The position numbers and the translations under genes are program-made. DNA of 64,000 nt from HGM11412 sp045536025 (GTDB taxonomy: Bacteria; Bacillota; Clostridia; Christensenellales; Borkfalkiaceae), in NCBI GenBank assembly GCA_045536025.1, contig JAZSMT010000010.1, positions 1 to 64,000 on the forward strand, in the 5' to 3' direction. The notes under the pieces are model-generated. The model saw nothing but the letters and a program-made list of their open reading frames with translations. It made no database searches and was not told the origin of the DNA. The first letter of the stretch is position 1; each line of letters opens with the position of its first letter. Shown here one piece after another: positions 31,824-39,612 of this stretch.

Positions 31824-31899
31824 GGTCCACTAGCTCAGGCGGTAGAGCACTTGACTTTTAATCAAGTTGTCCGGGGTTCGAGTCCCCGGTGGATCACCA
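31824..31899 (+). tRNA. tRNA-Lys (anticodon TTT)
   Basis: 76 nt with encoded CCA; acceptor GGTCCAC/GTGGATC with a G-T second pair, anticodon loop CTTTTAA. A hairpin (AACCCGCCA/TGGCGGGTT, 31907-31929) without a T-run separates it from the next tRNA. Confidence 0.93.
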
Positions 31900-31933
31900 T
31901 CATAATAACCCGCCACTTGTTGGCGGGTTAATC

Positions 31934-32009
31934 GGGCGATTAGCTCAGTTGGTAGAGCAACTGACTCTTAATCAGTGGGTCCCGGGTTCGAGTCCCTGAT
32001 CGCCCACCA
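31934..32009 (+). tRNA. tRNA-Lys (anticodon CTT)
   Basis: 76 nt with encoded CCA; acceptor GGGCGAT/ATCGCCC, anticodon loop CTCTTAA. Last tRNA of the operon. Confidence 0.93.
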
Positions 32010-32012
32010 CGT

Positions 32013-32085
32013 CGAAGCACCGCCTTACGTCAGCAGTTTGCTACTGCAAACAGCACGACAGACAGCGGGCTTCTCCTTTTTCCCA
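32013..32085 (+). terminator. Branched terminator of the tRNA operon
   Basis: GAAGC-A-CCGC (from 32014) pairs with GCGG-GCTTC (to about 32072) with one bulged A. Inside is a second stem GTTTGC/GCAAAC. A pyrimidine run TCCTTTTT follows. Confidence 0.55.
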
Positions 32086-32088
32086 AAA

Positions 32089-32170
32089 ATCTTTTGTTGT
32101 ACAAAATATTTTCGGGAGCCCTAATAATACTTGGTGCCCTCGGTGCGTATTTCACACGCCCAAGTCCACC
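32089..32170 (+). other. Structured non-coding stretch after the tRNA operon
   Basis: A long A/T-rich hairpin framed by CCC/GGG (32089-32123) is followed by ACTTGG...CCAAGT and a CCACCA that can pair with TGGTG. It resembles a degraded tRNA 3' region but no complete cloverleaf can be drawn. No ORF. Confidence 0.3.
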
Positions 32171-32200
32171 AAAAAAGCACTGCTAAGGCAGTGCTTTTTT
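32171..32200 (+). terminator. Strong second terminator
   Basis: Stem AGCACTGC/GCAGTGCT with a TAAG loop, A6 before and T6 after; nearly perfectly symmetric. Confidence 0.85.
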
Positions 32201-32204
32201 ATTC

Positions 32205-32395
32205 ATTGTGAAAGCAATGGTATATCATCACGCTTTAGCGTGTATATCATCTGCTGTGACGAGAATATCTCGCCGAAGCAAGTTATCATCAGCCAAAGGC
32301 CGTATACTTTTTCGCAATGATTATATACAAGACTATGTGTTGGTGATATACAAAACTCCGTTTTGATGATATGCAATGCTATGCATTAATTACGT
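32205..32395. repeat. Array of small hairpins joined by GATGATAT-type spacers
   Basis: At least six different short palindromes (for example CACGC/GCGTG, CGAGA/TCTCG, GCC/GGC, AAAAC/GTTTT, TGCA/TGCA) are separated by TATATCATC or its reverse complement GATGATATA. Same design as the array at 17960, with a different spacer. No ORF. Confidence 0.6.
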
Positions 32396-32444
32396 CTTTT
32401 TGCTTGGTGTGGATTTCGATATTTTTAAAAACATATCACGTTGA

Positions 32445-32473
32445 TTGACATATATCTATATAAGTAGTATAAT
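32445..32473 (+). promoter_or_regulatory. Sigma-A promoter of the YwaF-like gene
   Basis: TTGACA (32445-32450), exactly 17 bp, TATAAT (32468-32473). The leader carries a strong AAAGGAGG. Confidence 0.8.
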
Positions 32474-32511
32474 ACTATTTACGTGATTTAGCTTTTACAA
32501 AGGAGGTTTGT

Positions 32512-33276
32512 ATGAGAGATTTATTTTTAAAACTTTTTGAAACGTCTCATTTTAACACGGGTATTTCTGTTACTGCATTTTCAATCCCGCATATCGTTTA
32601 CGCTTTATTGATAGTAGGCGGTATAGTGTGGGGCTGGTGGGCTTTTAGAAACAAGTCTGAACAAAAGAAGGAACTTTTTCTTAATATTTTAGTTTACGCT
32701 TTAGTCATATCTTATATATCTGACTTTTTTATGCACGATTTCGTGTATGGTGACGGGCTTAATATGGATAAACTCCCTTTCCACATTTGCACCGTGCTTT
32801 GCCCTATCATTGCATTTACGCAGTTTAATAAAAAATTCAAAAAATTCTTAGAGCCCGTTTCTTTACTTGCAATAGTAGGTCCGCTTATGTACTTAGTTTA
32901 TCCTGCAAGCATTGGAAGTGGCGAGCCTTGGTGTTATCAAGCCGTTCAAACGATGTTCTATCACGGAGTACTCCTTGCGTGGGGTATACTTAACGTCGCC
33001 CTTAAAATTTATAAGCCTGATATCAAAAACTGGTGGAAGTCTTTAGTTTTATTAGTTATAATTACTTTGTGGGCAAAATTTGGCAATAGCTTGTATGAAG
33101 ATTATAACTGGTTCTTCCTTGAGGAAGACGCATTCTATATCGGTCTTGTAGCCGACGGTATAATTCCCAAGTGGAGTTTAATGATTTTAACCCCCTTAGC
33201 TGTATATTTAGTAGTTTTAATTATATACGGAATTTATTACGGCGTACAAAAACTTATAAACAACAAAAAAGCATAG
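32512..33276 (+). CDS. YwaF-like integral membrane protein (TIGR02206 type)
   Basis: 254 residues with seven or so hydrophobic helices and the family hallmark LPFHICTVLCP after the second to third helix, followed by VGPLMYLVYPA and a FYHGVLLAWG helix with His. The family is widespread in Firmicutes; its function is not established. AAAGGAGG precedes the ATG. Monocistronic: own promoter and a shared terminator with clpB on the other side. Confidence 0.82.
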   Translation: MRDLFLKLFETSHFNTGISVTAFSIPHIVYALLIVGGIVWGWWAFRNKSEQKKELFLNILVYALVISYISDFFMHDFVYGDGLNMDKLPFHICTVLCPIIAFTQFNKKFKKFLEPVSLLAIVGPLMYLVYPASIGSGEPWCYQAVQTMFYHGVLLAWGILNVALKIYKPDIKNWWKSLVLLVIITLWAKFGNSLYEDYNWFFLEEDAFYIGLVADGIIPKWSLMILTPLAVYLVVLIIYGIYYGVQKLINNKKA

Positions 33277-33303
33277 AAAAACACGGCTTTCGCCGTGTTT
33301 TTT
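33277..33303. terminator. Bidirectional terminator between convergent genes
   Basis: Stem AAAACACGGC/GCCGTGTTTT with a TTTC loop; serves the YwaF-like gene and clpB. Confidence 0.85.
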
Positions 33304-33304
33304 A

Positions 33305-35884
33305 TTAACGTGAAACGTTAACCGTAAGCTCACCTCCTACAAGGTCTACCGTCAAAACGCTTTCGGGTAAAATATTACTTTTAATAATCTCTTTAGCGAT
33401 AAGCGTTTCAACGTGCGATTGTAAAAACCTTTTAAGCGGTCTTGCGCCGTAAATACCGTCGTATCCGTTTTCTATAACGTAAGATATAGCGTCGGGCGTA
33501 ATTTCAAGGTGTAATTTCTTATCAAGTAAACGCTCTTTTAAGCTGTTTAATAAAAGCTTAACAATCTCGCTGATTTCAGATTTGGCTAGCGGTTTATAGA
33601 AAACTATTTCGTCAAGTCTATTCAAAAACTCGGGGCGGAAGCTTTGTTTTAAAAGCCCCTCGACTTGCTCTTTTGCTTGAGGCTTGATTTCGCCGTTATC
33701 GTCAATCCCGTCAAGAATTATGGGCGAGCCGAGGTTTGAGGTTAAAATGATTACGGTGTTTTTAAAATCTACCGTTCTACCTTGCGAGTCGGTAACTCTG
33801 CCGTCGTCTAACACTTGCAATAAAACGTTGAAAACGTCGGGATGAGCTTTTTCAATTTCGTCAAATAGTATAACGGAGTAGGGTTTTCTTCTAACCGCCT
33901 CGGTAAGCTGACCGCCGTCCTCAAACCCAACGTATCCCGGAGGCGCGCCGATAAGCCTTGATACGCTAAACTTTTCCATATACTCGCTCATATCTATGCG
34001 AATTAAATTCTTTTCGTCGTCAAACAGCGTTTTAGCGAGAGTTTTAGCAAGTTCCGTTTTACCAACCCCCGTCGGGCCTAAGAATAAAAATGAGCCGATA
34101 GGGCGGTTAGGGTCTTGAATGCCCGCCCTTGAACGCAGTATTGCCTCGCTAACTTTAGTAACTGCCTCGTCTTGCCCAATAACTCTTTCGTGCAGAATTT
34201 TTTCAAGAGATAATAGCTTTTCACGCTCGCCCTCTAACAGCTTAGAAACGGGTATTCCCGTCCAGCGAGCAACGATTTTGGCAATCTCGTCCTCGGTAAC
34301 TTTATCTCTTAATAGGGAATTTTCTTTGGGTGCTTTTTCAGCACTTTCAAGTTTCTTTTTAAGTTCGGGTAGCTTGCCGTATTTAAGTTCTGCGGCGGTG
34401 GATAAATCGTATTCTCTTTCCGCTTTTTCAATTTGAGCGTTAGTATCGTCAATTTGCTTTCTCAAGTCTTGAACGGAGGTAATCGACGATTTTTCCTCCT
34501 CCCACTTAACTTTCATTTGTTCGTAGCTTTCTTTCAAAGACGCAAGCTCTTTTTCTACGTCTTTTAGCCTATCTATCGAAAGGTTATCCGTTTCCTTTTT
34601 AAGTGCGGCTTGTTCAATTTCAAGTTGCATAATCTTTCTAGAAACGTCGTCCATCTCGGCTGGCATTGAATTCATTTCCGTTTTTATCAGCGCGCACGCT
34701 TCGTCAACTAAATCTATAGCTTTATCGGGTAAAAACCTGTCAGTTATATATCGGTTAGAAAGGTTTGACGCGGCAATTAAAGCGTTATCTTGAATTTTAA
34801 CGCCGTGATAAACCTCGTAGCGGTCTTTTAGCCCACGAAGTATTGAAATGGTATCGTTGACGGTTGGCTCGTCAACCATAACGGGCTGAAAACGGCGTTC
34901 AAGCGCCGGATCTTTTTCGATATATTTGCGGTATTCGTCAAGCGTAGTTGCACCTATACAGTGAAGTTCGCCTCTAGCTAGCATAGGCTTTAAAAGGTTG
35001 CCTGCGTCCATAGCGCCGTCAGTTTTACCAGCGCCTACGATAGTGTGAAGCTCGTCAATAAACAAAATAATTTCGCCGTCTGATTTTTTAACTTCGGATA
35101 AAACTGCCTTTAGCCTTTCTTCAAACTCGCCCCTATATTTAGCACCTGCAATCAGCGCGCCGATATCAAGTGAAAATAGCTTGCGGTCTTTAAGTCCTTG
35201 AGGAACGTCGCCTTTCATAATTCTTATGGCAAGCCCCTCGGCAATAGCCGTTTTACCAACGCCTGCCTCGCCTATTAACACGGGGTTGTTTTTGGTTTTT
35301 CTAGACAAAATTCTTATAACGTTACGTATTTCTTCATCGCGACCTATAACGGGGTCTATTTTCTGTTTTTTAGCCCTTTCAACTAGGTCAACGCCGTACT
35401 TTTCTAAAACGTCGTACGTCGATTCGGGGTTGTCGCTAGTAACTCTAACGTTACCTCTAACCTCTTGAAGTGCTTTAAGCAGTTTATCGCGAGTAATACC
35501 GTTATTTGAAAGAATTTGTTTTGCCTTGTCGCTACCGGAAATAGCAACGCCGTAAAGAAGATGCTCAACCGAGATAAACTCGTCTTTCATATCCTTTGCC
35601 TGCTTTTCAGCAGTATCTAATACGGAAGAAAGGTCGGAAGATAAATATTGCTCTCCACCCGAAACTTTTGGTAGGCGAGAAAGCTCGCCGTCAAGCGCGT
35701 TTACGATTTTTGCCGTGCTTGCACCCGATTTTTCCACGAGCTTTAAAGGTATTTCTTGTTCACTAGATAGTAGTGCCTTTAAAAGGTGAAGGGAAGTAAT
35801 TTGTTGGTTGCCGTATTCTTTAGCAAGCTGAGTTGCTGAGTTGATTGCCTCTATTGATTTTTGAGTAAAGTTGTTTGCTTTCAT
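33305..35884 (-). CDS. clpB: ATP-dependent disaggregase ClpB
   Basis: Hexameric AAA+ chaperone that rescues aggregated proteins with DnaK. 859 residues, full length. In order: Clp N domain (1 to about 145); AAA1 with GEAGVGKTAIAEGL near 205 and Walker B LFIDELHT; the coiled-coil M domain (about 400-520), which marks ClpB rather than ClpC; and AAA2 with GPTGVGKTELAKTL near 605 and ILFDEIEKAHPD. The upstream RHH gene ends 7 nt before the ATG, and the AGGTG ribosome-binding site overlaps its stop codon, so the two are cotranscribed from the promoter at 36553-36581. No CIRCE element is visible there. Confidence 0.97.
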   Translation of the reverse strand: MKANNFTQKSIEAINSATQLAKEYGNQQITSLHLLKALLSSEQEIPLKLVEKSGASTAKIVNALDGELSRLPKVSGGEQYLSSDLSSVLDTAEKQAKDMKDEFISVEHLLYGVAISGSDKAKQILSNNGITRDKLLKALQEVRGNVRVTSDNPESTYDVLEKYGVDLVERAKKQKIDPVIGRDEEIRNVIRILSRKTKNNPVLIGEAGVGKTAIAEGLAIRIMKGDVPQGLKDRKLFSLDIGALIAGAKYRGEFEERLKAVLSEVKKSDGEIILFIDELHTIVGAGKTDGAMDAGNLLKPMLARGELHCIGATTLDEYRKYIEKDPALERRFQPVMVDEPTVNDTISILRGLKDRYEVYHGVKIQDNALIAASNLSNRYITDRFLPDKAIDLVDEACALIKTEMNSMPAEMDDVSRKIMQLEIEQAALKKETDNLSIDRLKDVEKELASLKESYEQMKVKWEEEKSSITSVQDLRKQIDDTNAQIEKAEREYDLSTAAELKYGKLPELKKKLESAEKAPKENSLLRDKVTEDEIAKIVARWTGIPVSKLLEGEREKLLSLEKILHERVIGQDEAVTKVSEAILRSRAGIQDPNRPIGSFLFLGPTGVGKTELAKTLAKTLFDDEKNLIRIDMSEYMEKFSVSRLIGAPPGYVGFEDGGQLTEAVRRKPYSVILFDEIEKAHPDVFNVLLQVLDDGRVTDSQGRTVDFKNTVIILTSNLGSPIILDGIDDNGEIKPQAKEQVEGLLKQSFRPEFLNRLDEIVFYKPLAKSEISEIVKLLLNSLKERLLDKKLHLEITPDAISYVIENGYDGIYGARPLKRFLQSHVETLIAKEIIKSNILPESVLTVDLVGGELTVNVSR

Positions 35885-35891
35885 AATTCAC

Positions 35892-36530
35892 CTATATAAT
35901 TATACGATTTTGTTTTAAGTCTAGAAATTTCTTTTCAATAATAGAAAAGGCGGTAGGATTTGTAAGGTTTGAAAAATACAAGCTCAAAAGCTCGTCGAAA
36001 TCTTTTACGTAATCCGTTAAATGCTCGGCAAGCTCTTTAGTCGAAACCGTTTGGGCGGTAAAGGTAAAAAGCCTTGTAAGCCTTGCACCGTCAATGATAT
36101 GTCGAGCGTTTTCGTTGTAATATTTCTTTTCTAAAAAGGCAAAAAGCCTATAAAAGTCGCTCATGTGCTCGATAAGCGTGGGGTTTTGAGTTCTAAGCGT
36201 AACTTTCAGTTGCCCTAAATGCGAAGATTTGGGGAAAAGCTCTACGCTGTATCTAATTGCAGGGTTATACCTATAAGAAAGCGCGCTCATAATCGACGCC
36301 ATATACGAGCTTGGTTGCTCTAAATACCGCATAGTATTACTGCGAGAAAGTAACCTTTCTATCTCGCCGAATATATTGTTTGCGCGAATTTCAGGCGTTT
36401 CGTACCCAACCGCGTTAGCTAAAACTTTTTCTATCATATTAGAACGGCTTAACCCGTTAACCCTTGCGAGCTTATCAACAAGCTCAACAACTTCGTCATT
36501 TAGTAATAAACTGTATACCGATTTTGACAT
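35892..36530 (-). CDS. Ribbon-helix-helix DNA-binding protein cotranscribed with clpB
   Basis: 212 residues. The N-terminal 45 residues fit a ribbon-helix-helix fold: short strand SVYSLLLN, then DEVVELVDKLARVNG and SRSNMIEKVLANAVGYE. The remaining 165 residues are helical, without a recognised motif, and may sense something or oligomerise. AAAGGAGAT precedes the ATG. Being first in the clpB transcript and having a palindrome in the promoter spacer, it may autoregulate the operon and thus act as an alternative heat-shock regulator; this is inference. Confidence 0.7.
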   Translation of the reverse strand: MSKSVYSLLLNDEVVELVDKLARVNGLSRSNMIEKVLANAVGYETPEIRANNIFGEIERLLSRSNTMRYLEQPSSYMASIMSALSYRYNPAIRYSVELFPKSSHLGQLKVTLRTQNPTLIEHMSDFYRLFAFLEKKYYNENARHIIDGARLTRLFTFTAQTVSTKELAEHLTDYVKDFDELLSLYFSNLTNPTAFSIIEKKFLDLKQNRIII

Positions 36531-36552
36531 TTGTAATATCTCCTTTGACTAA

Positions 36553-36581
36553 ATTGTAGCACTGCTATAATAATTTGTCAA
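36553..36581 (-). promoter_or_regulatory. Consensus sigma-A promoter of the RHH-clpB operon with palindrome
   Basis: On the minus strand TTGACA (36576-36581), exactly 17 bp, TACAAT (36553-36558). A near-palindrome, TAGCA-G-TGCTA with flanking TT/AA, covers 36554-36570, from the middle of the spacer into the -10. A protein bound there would block RNA polymerase. Confidence 0.7.
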
Positions 36582-36614
36582 TACAATTATGTAATATTGT
36601 TTACAAATTTATAC

Positions 36615-36643
36615 TTGCAAAAAGAGAAAAAATAGTTTACAAT
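36615..36643 (+). promoter_or_regulatory. Promoter of the HNH gene placed for a leaderless mRNA
   Basis: TTGCAA (36615-36620), exactly 17 bp, TACAAT (36638-36643), then 6 nt (ATAAAT) to the ATG at 36650. No Shine-Dalgarno. Confidence 0.6.
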
Positions 36644-36649
36644 ATAAAT

Positions 36650-37087
36650 ATGGATAAGTTAAAGCTTGATTTTGAGATAATGCCGTCAGGGGCGTTTTAT
36701 AATAATTTAAGAACCGTACTTTCTAAAAAAGCGTGGGATTTTATTCGGCGCGACGCCTACGAGAGGGCGGGTGGAAAATGCGCTATTTGCAGTCGCCCTG
36801 CTCGAAGGCTCGAAGCGCATGAAAAATGGGAGTTTGACAAGGATAAAAAAGTTCAAAAACTAGTTGACGTTATAGGGATATGCCACGCTTGCCACTCGGT
36901 TATTCACATTGCAAGAACGCAAGTTTTAGGTTTTGAGGACGAGGCTATCAAGCATTTTAAAAAGGTAAACGGTTGCGATTATCAAGGTTATATCAACGCC
37001 TTATCAACCGCTACCAAAAAAACCGTAGATTTATCTACGGTGGATAGCTGGGCGCTTGATTTAAATTGGTTAGAGCGATTTATTTAA
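36650..37087 (+). CDS. HNH-type zinc-motif protein
   Basis: 145 residues. A CAIC...(about 55 residues)...CHAC pair with LEAHEKWEF and HSVIHI around it fits a small HNH/treble-clef fold. The N-terminal LRTVLSKKAWDFIRRDAYERAGGKC is typical of a group of short HNH proteins I have seen annotated only as hypothetical or HNH endonuclease. Whether it cuts DNA is unknown. I place the start at 36650 (MDKLKLDFEIMP) because the promoter -10 is 6 nt upstream; the open frame runs 25 codons further but across the promoter. It is divergent from the RHH-clpB operon. Confidence 0.7.
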   Translation: MDKLKLDFEIMPSGAFYNNLRTVLSKKAWDFIRRDAYERAGGKCAICSRPARRLEAHEKWEFDKDKKVQKLVDVIGICHACHSVIHIARTQVLGFEDEAIKHFKKVNGCDYQGYINALSTATKKTVDLSTVDSWALDLNWLERFI

Positions 37088-37090
37088 GGG

Positions 37091-37236
37091 CTTATTTACG
37101 GCGTTGGGCGGTGTTTCTGCCGTTGCCGTGCGCCTGCAATGACCAAAAAGGTCTATCGCAACCACACGTCTAGGCGAGCCTAGCCCAACTTGCAACTAAT
37201 ACCTTAAATGGGTTTTGTATCGGCTTAGCTGTTAGT
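37091..37236 (+). repeat. Structured intergenic element, copy 1
   Basis: About 140 nt sharing blocks with 62351-62489: ACGGNGTT at the left, a small hairpin NACC-AAAAA-GGTN (37141-37153), CCACAC, CGAGCCT, AACTTGCAACTAA (37187-37199), and CTTAAA...GTTTTGTAT...GCTTAG at the right. GTTGGGC (37103-37109) pairs with GCCCAAC (37183-37189). The hairpin is GACC/GGTC here and AACC/GGTT in the other copy, a compensatory change. Either a small RNA or a miniature mobile element; strand not certain. Confidence 0.5.
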
Positions 37237-37248
37237 CAAAACTTTATA

Positions 37249-37277
37249 TTGACAATTAATCTTATATTTATTATACT
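37249..37277 (+). promoter_or_regulatory. Sigma-A promoter of the DUF1538-PII operon
   Basis: TTGACA (37249-37254), exactly 17 bp, TATACT (37272-37277). Confidence 0.75.
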
Positions 37278-37308
37278 TATCAGTAATTAATAGTAAAGGA
37301 GAACGGGT

Positions 37309-38844
37309 GTGAAAAAAAGACCGCATTTTTTATTTCAAGACAGAACTATAATTTCACAAAAAGTAGAAGAAGCTTTTTCCTCCGTTCTACCTATAACCTT
37401 AATAGTTTTAGCGTTGTGTTTTACCATAGTTCCGCTTGATAGCGGTATGTTTTTAGCCTTTTTATTAGGCGCGCTTTGCGTAATAGTGGGTATGGGCTTA
37501 TTTACGCTCGGCGCGGATACGGCTATGACGCCTATTGGCGAATACGTAGGCACGTCTGTTATGCGCTCGAAAAAAATATGGATAATCGTTTTAGTGTGCT
37601 TTATAGTGGGCGTACTCATCACTATTTCCGAGCCCGACTTACAAGTACTTGCAACCCAGCTTTCAGCAACGATGAATTCTTGGTTACTTATAGTTGCAAT
37701 AGGTGTTGGCGTAGGCGTATTTTTGGTTATTGCCTTTTTAAGAATTGTTTTAAAAATAAGCCTTTCATACCTACTTATAATTTGCTATACGCTAGTCTTC
37801 GTTCTATCGATATTCGTTCCGCCTGCGTTTATTCCGCTTGCGTTTGACTCGGGCGGTGTAACCACAGGGCCTATGAGCGTTCCTTTTATTATAGCAATCG
37901 GCGTGGGCGTTGCCTCGCTTAGAAGCGACAAGGGCGCTGAAACGGACGGTTTTGGTTTAACTGCCCTTTGTTCAATCGGCCCTATTTTAGCGGTTATGAT
38001 ATTAGGCGTTATCTTTAAGCCTGAAAGCATTGAAAGAAGCACGGAAACTTTAACCGTAATAAACAACTCGCAAGATTTAATTATCGTATTTGGTAAAGCT
38101 ATTCCTAAGTATATGGAAGAGGTTGCAATCGCGCTTGCGCCTATTATCGCTTTCTTTTTTATATTCCAAATTTTTGGTAGTAAACTAACCAAGCAAAGCG
38201 TAATAAGAATTTTAATCGGCGTTTTATACACTTACGTTGGATTAGTCCTCTTTTTAACGGGCGTTAACACGGGTTTTTTACAGGTTGGTAGATATTTGGG
38301 CGAGGCAATAGGAAAGCTTTCGTACAAATGGATAATAGTTCCTATCGGTATGATAATAGGCTACTACGTAGTTGCAGCCGAGCCTGCCGTTCACGTTTTA
38401 ACAAAGCAAGTGTTTGAGCTTACCTCGGGTGCAATTCCTAAAAAAGCACTCCGTTTTAGCCTTATGATAGGCGTTGCGGTATCGGTTGGGCTTGCAATGC
38501 TTAGAATATTGCTTAATATTTCCATTATGTATTTCTTAATACCAGGATATTTGATAGCGCTTATTTTAACCTTTGTTGTTCCCGAAATGTTTACGGCTAT
38601 CGCGTTCGACTCGGGTGGCGTAGCCTCGGGTGCAATGACGGCAAGCTTTTTAATGCCACTTGCTCTCGGTGTTTGTTCTTCAGTTGGCGGTAACGTTGCA
38701 ACTCAAGGCTTTGGTGTAGTTGCAATGGTCGCGATGACACCACTTATAACAATACAAATACTAGGCTTAATCTATAAGATTAAAATGGCAAAACTCAAAA
38801 ATCAACAAAAAGACCAAGATTTACAAGAAGAAATCATCGAATAA
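37309..38844 (+). CDS. DUF1538 family membrane protein (two-repeat transporter-like)
   Basis: 511 residues and about 12-14 hydrophobic helices in two halves. Each half contains the same helix-break motif: PLAFDSGGVTTGPMSVPF-like near residue 180, and AIAFDSGGVASGAMTASF near 430. Such inverted or tandem repeats with unwound DSGG motifs suggest a secondary transporter, but the substrate is unknown. GTG start, with AAAGGAG upstream. The next gene, 13 nt on, encodes a PII-like protein, so gating by a nucleotide-binding regulator is plausible. Confidence 0.8.
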   Translation: MKKRPHFLFQDRTIISQKVEEAFSSVLPITLIVLALCFTIVPLDSGMFLAFLLGALCVIVGMGLFTLGADTAMTPIGEYVGTSVMRSKKIWIIVLVCFIVGVLITISEPDLQVLATQLSATMNSWLLIVAIGVGVGVFLVIAFLRIVLKISLSYLLIICYTLVFVLSIFVPPAFIPLAFDSGGVTTGPMSVPFIIAIGVGVASLRSDKGAETDGFGLTALCSIGPILAVMILGVIFKPESIERSTETLTVINNSQDLIIVFGKAIPKYMEEVAIALAPIIAFFFIFQIFGSKLTKQSVIRILIGVLYTYVGLVLFLTGVNTGFLQVGRYLGEAIGKLSYKWIIVPIGMIIGYYVVAAEPAVHVLTKQVFELTSGAIPKKALRFSLMIGVAVSVGLAMLRILLNISIMYFLIPGYLIALILTFVVPEMFTAIAFDSGGVASGAMTASFLMPLALGVCSSVGGNVATQGFGVVAMVAMTPLITIQILGLIYKIKMAKLKNQQKDQDLQEEIIE

Positions 38845-38857
38845 GGAGGAAAAAGTT

Positions 38858-39544
38858 ATGTTAGGCTTAAAGTATATGATAACCATAACAAAACGCGAAT
38901 ATGAAGAAGACTATATTGACTTTTTTCACCGCCATGGTGTAGCAAGCGTTTTAACCAAGCTATGTAACGGAACGGCAACCGAATCAACGCTCAGCCTTAT
39001 GGGGCTTGAAAAGACCGAAAAGGTAATGCTCAGCTCTATGGTAAGAGAGGAAAGCTTAGGTAAAATAATTAAAGGTTTACTAGTAGAAATGGATATTACC
39101 TCGGCGGGCAATGGAATATCAGTCGTCGTGCCGGTAGACAGTATAGGCGGAAAATCGTCGCTTAAACACCTTGCAGGCGAAGAACCGTTACAAAAAAAGG
39201 AGAGCGAAAGTATGTCAGCTTTAGAAAGCAAAATAGTTTTAATAATAGCAGTTGTAGATAAAGGAAACACCGATACCGTTATGGACGCGGCAAGAAGCGC
39301 AGGCGCTAAGGGCGGTACGGTAGTTCGCGCAAAAGGCACGGGTGCTGAGCTTGCTAAATTCTTCGGCGTATCTATAAGCGAAGAAAAAGAAATGGTTTAT
39401 ATCGTTGCTCGCCGTGACAACCGTGACGGTATTATGAAAGCCATTATGGATAAAGCAGGCGTATCGACTAACGCTCACGGCATAGTATTCTCGTTGCCGG
39501 TAGACAACGTTGTTGGCTTAAAAGCATTTGAAAACTTTGAATAA
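38858..39544 (+). CDS. Tandem PII-like regulator
   Basis: 228 residues made of two ferredoxin-like halves. Each runs strand-helix-strand-strand-helix and closes in a matching pattern: GISVVVPVDSIGG in the first, GIVFSLPVDNVVGL in the second. The second half (IVLIIAVVDKGNTDTVMDAA, GAKGGTVVRAKGTG, MVYIVARRDNRDGIMKAI) is close to P-II/GlnB; the first is more diverged. The classical T-loop uridylylation Tyr is not evident. AAGGAGG precedes the ATG. Cotranscribed with the DUF1538 gene, as PII proteins are with AmtB and other transporters they control. Ligand unknown. Confidence 0.8.
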   Translation: MLGLKYMITITKREYEEDYIDFFHRHGVASVLTKLCNGTATESTLSLMGLEKTEKVMLSSMVREESLGKIIKGLLVEMDITSAGNGISVVVPVDSIGGKSSLKHLAGEEPLQKKESESMSALESKIVLIIAVVDKGNTDTVMDAARSAGAKGGTVVRAKGTGAELAKFFGVSISEEKEMVYIVARRDNRDGIMKAIMDKAGVSTNAHGIVFSLPVDNVVGLKAFENFE

Positions 39545-39546
39545 TT

Positions 39547-39578
39547 AAAAAAACGGAGTGAATTCACTCCGTTTTTTT
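39547..39578 (+). terminator. Terminator of the DUF1538-PII operon
   Basis: Perfect palindrome AACGGAGTGAATTCACTCCG extended by A/T runs, ending in T7. Confidence 0.88.
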
Positions 39579-39584
39579 ACGTAA

Positions 39585-39612
39585 TAAAAAAGTGGGCTGA
39601 TGCCCACTTTTT
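39585..39612 (-). terminator. Terminator of the NfnAB-like operon
   Basis: Stem AAGTGGGC/GCCCACTT with a TGAT loop; on the minus strand a T6 run follows. It overlaps the last stop codon. Confidence 0.8.

Noticed and set aside
36531..36600. CIRCE heat-shock element before the clpB operon
   Set aside because: The palindrome there (TAGCA-G-TGCTA) has a 1-nt centre and differs from TTAGCACTC-N9-GAGTGCTAA.
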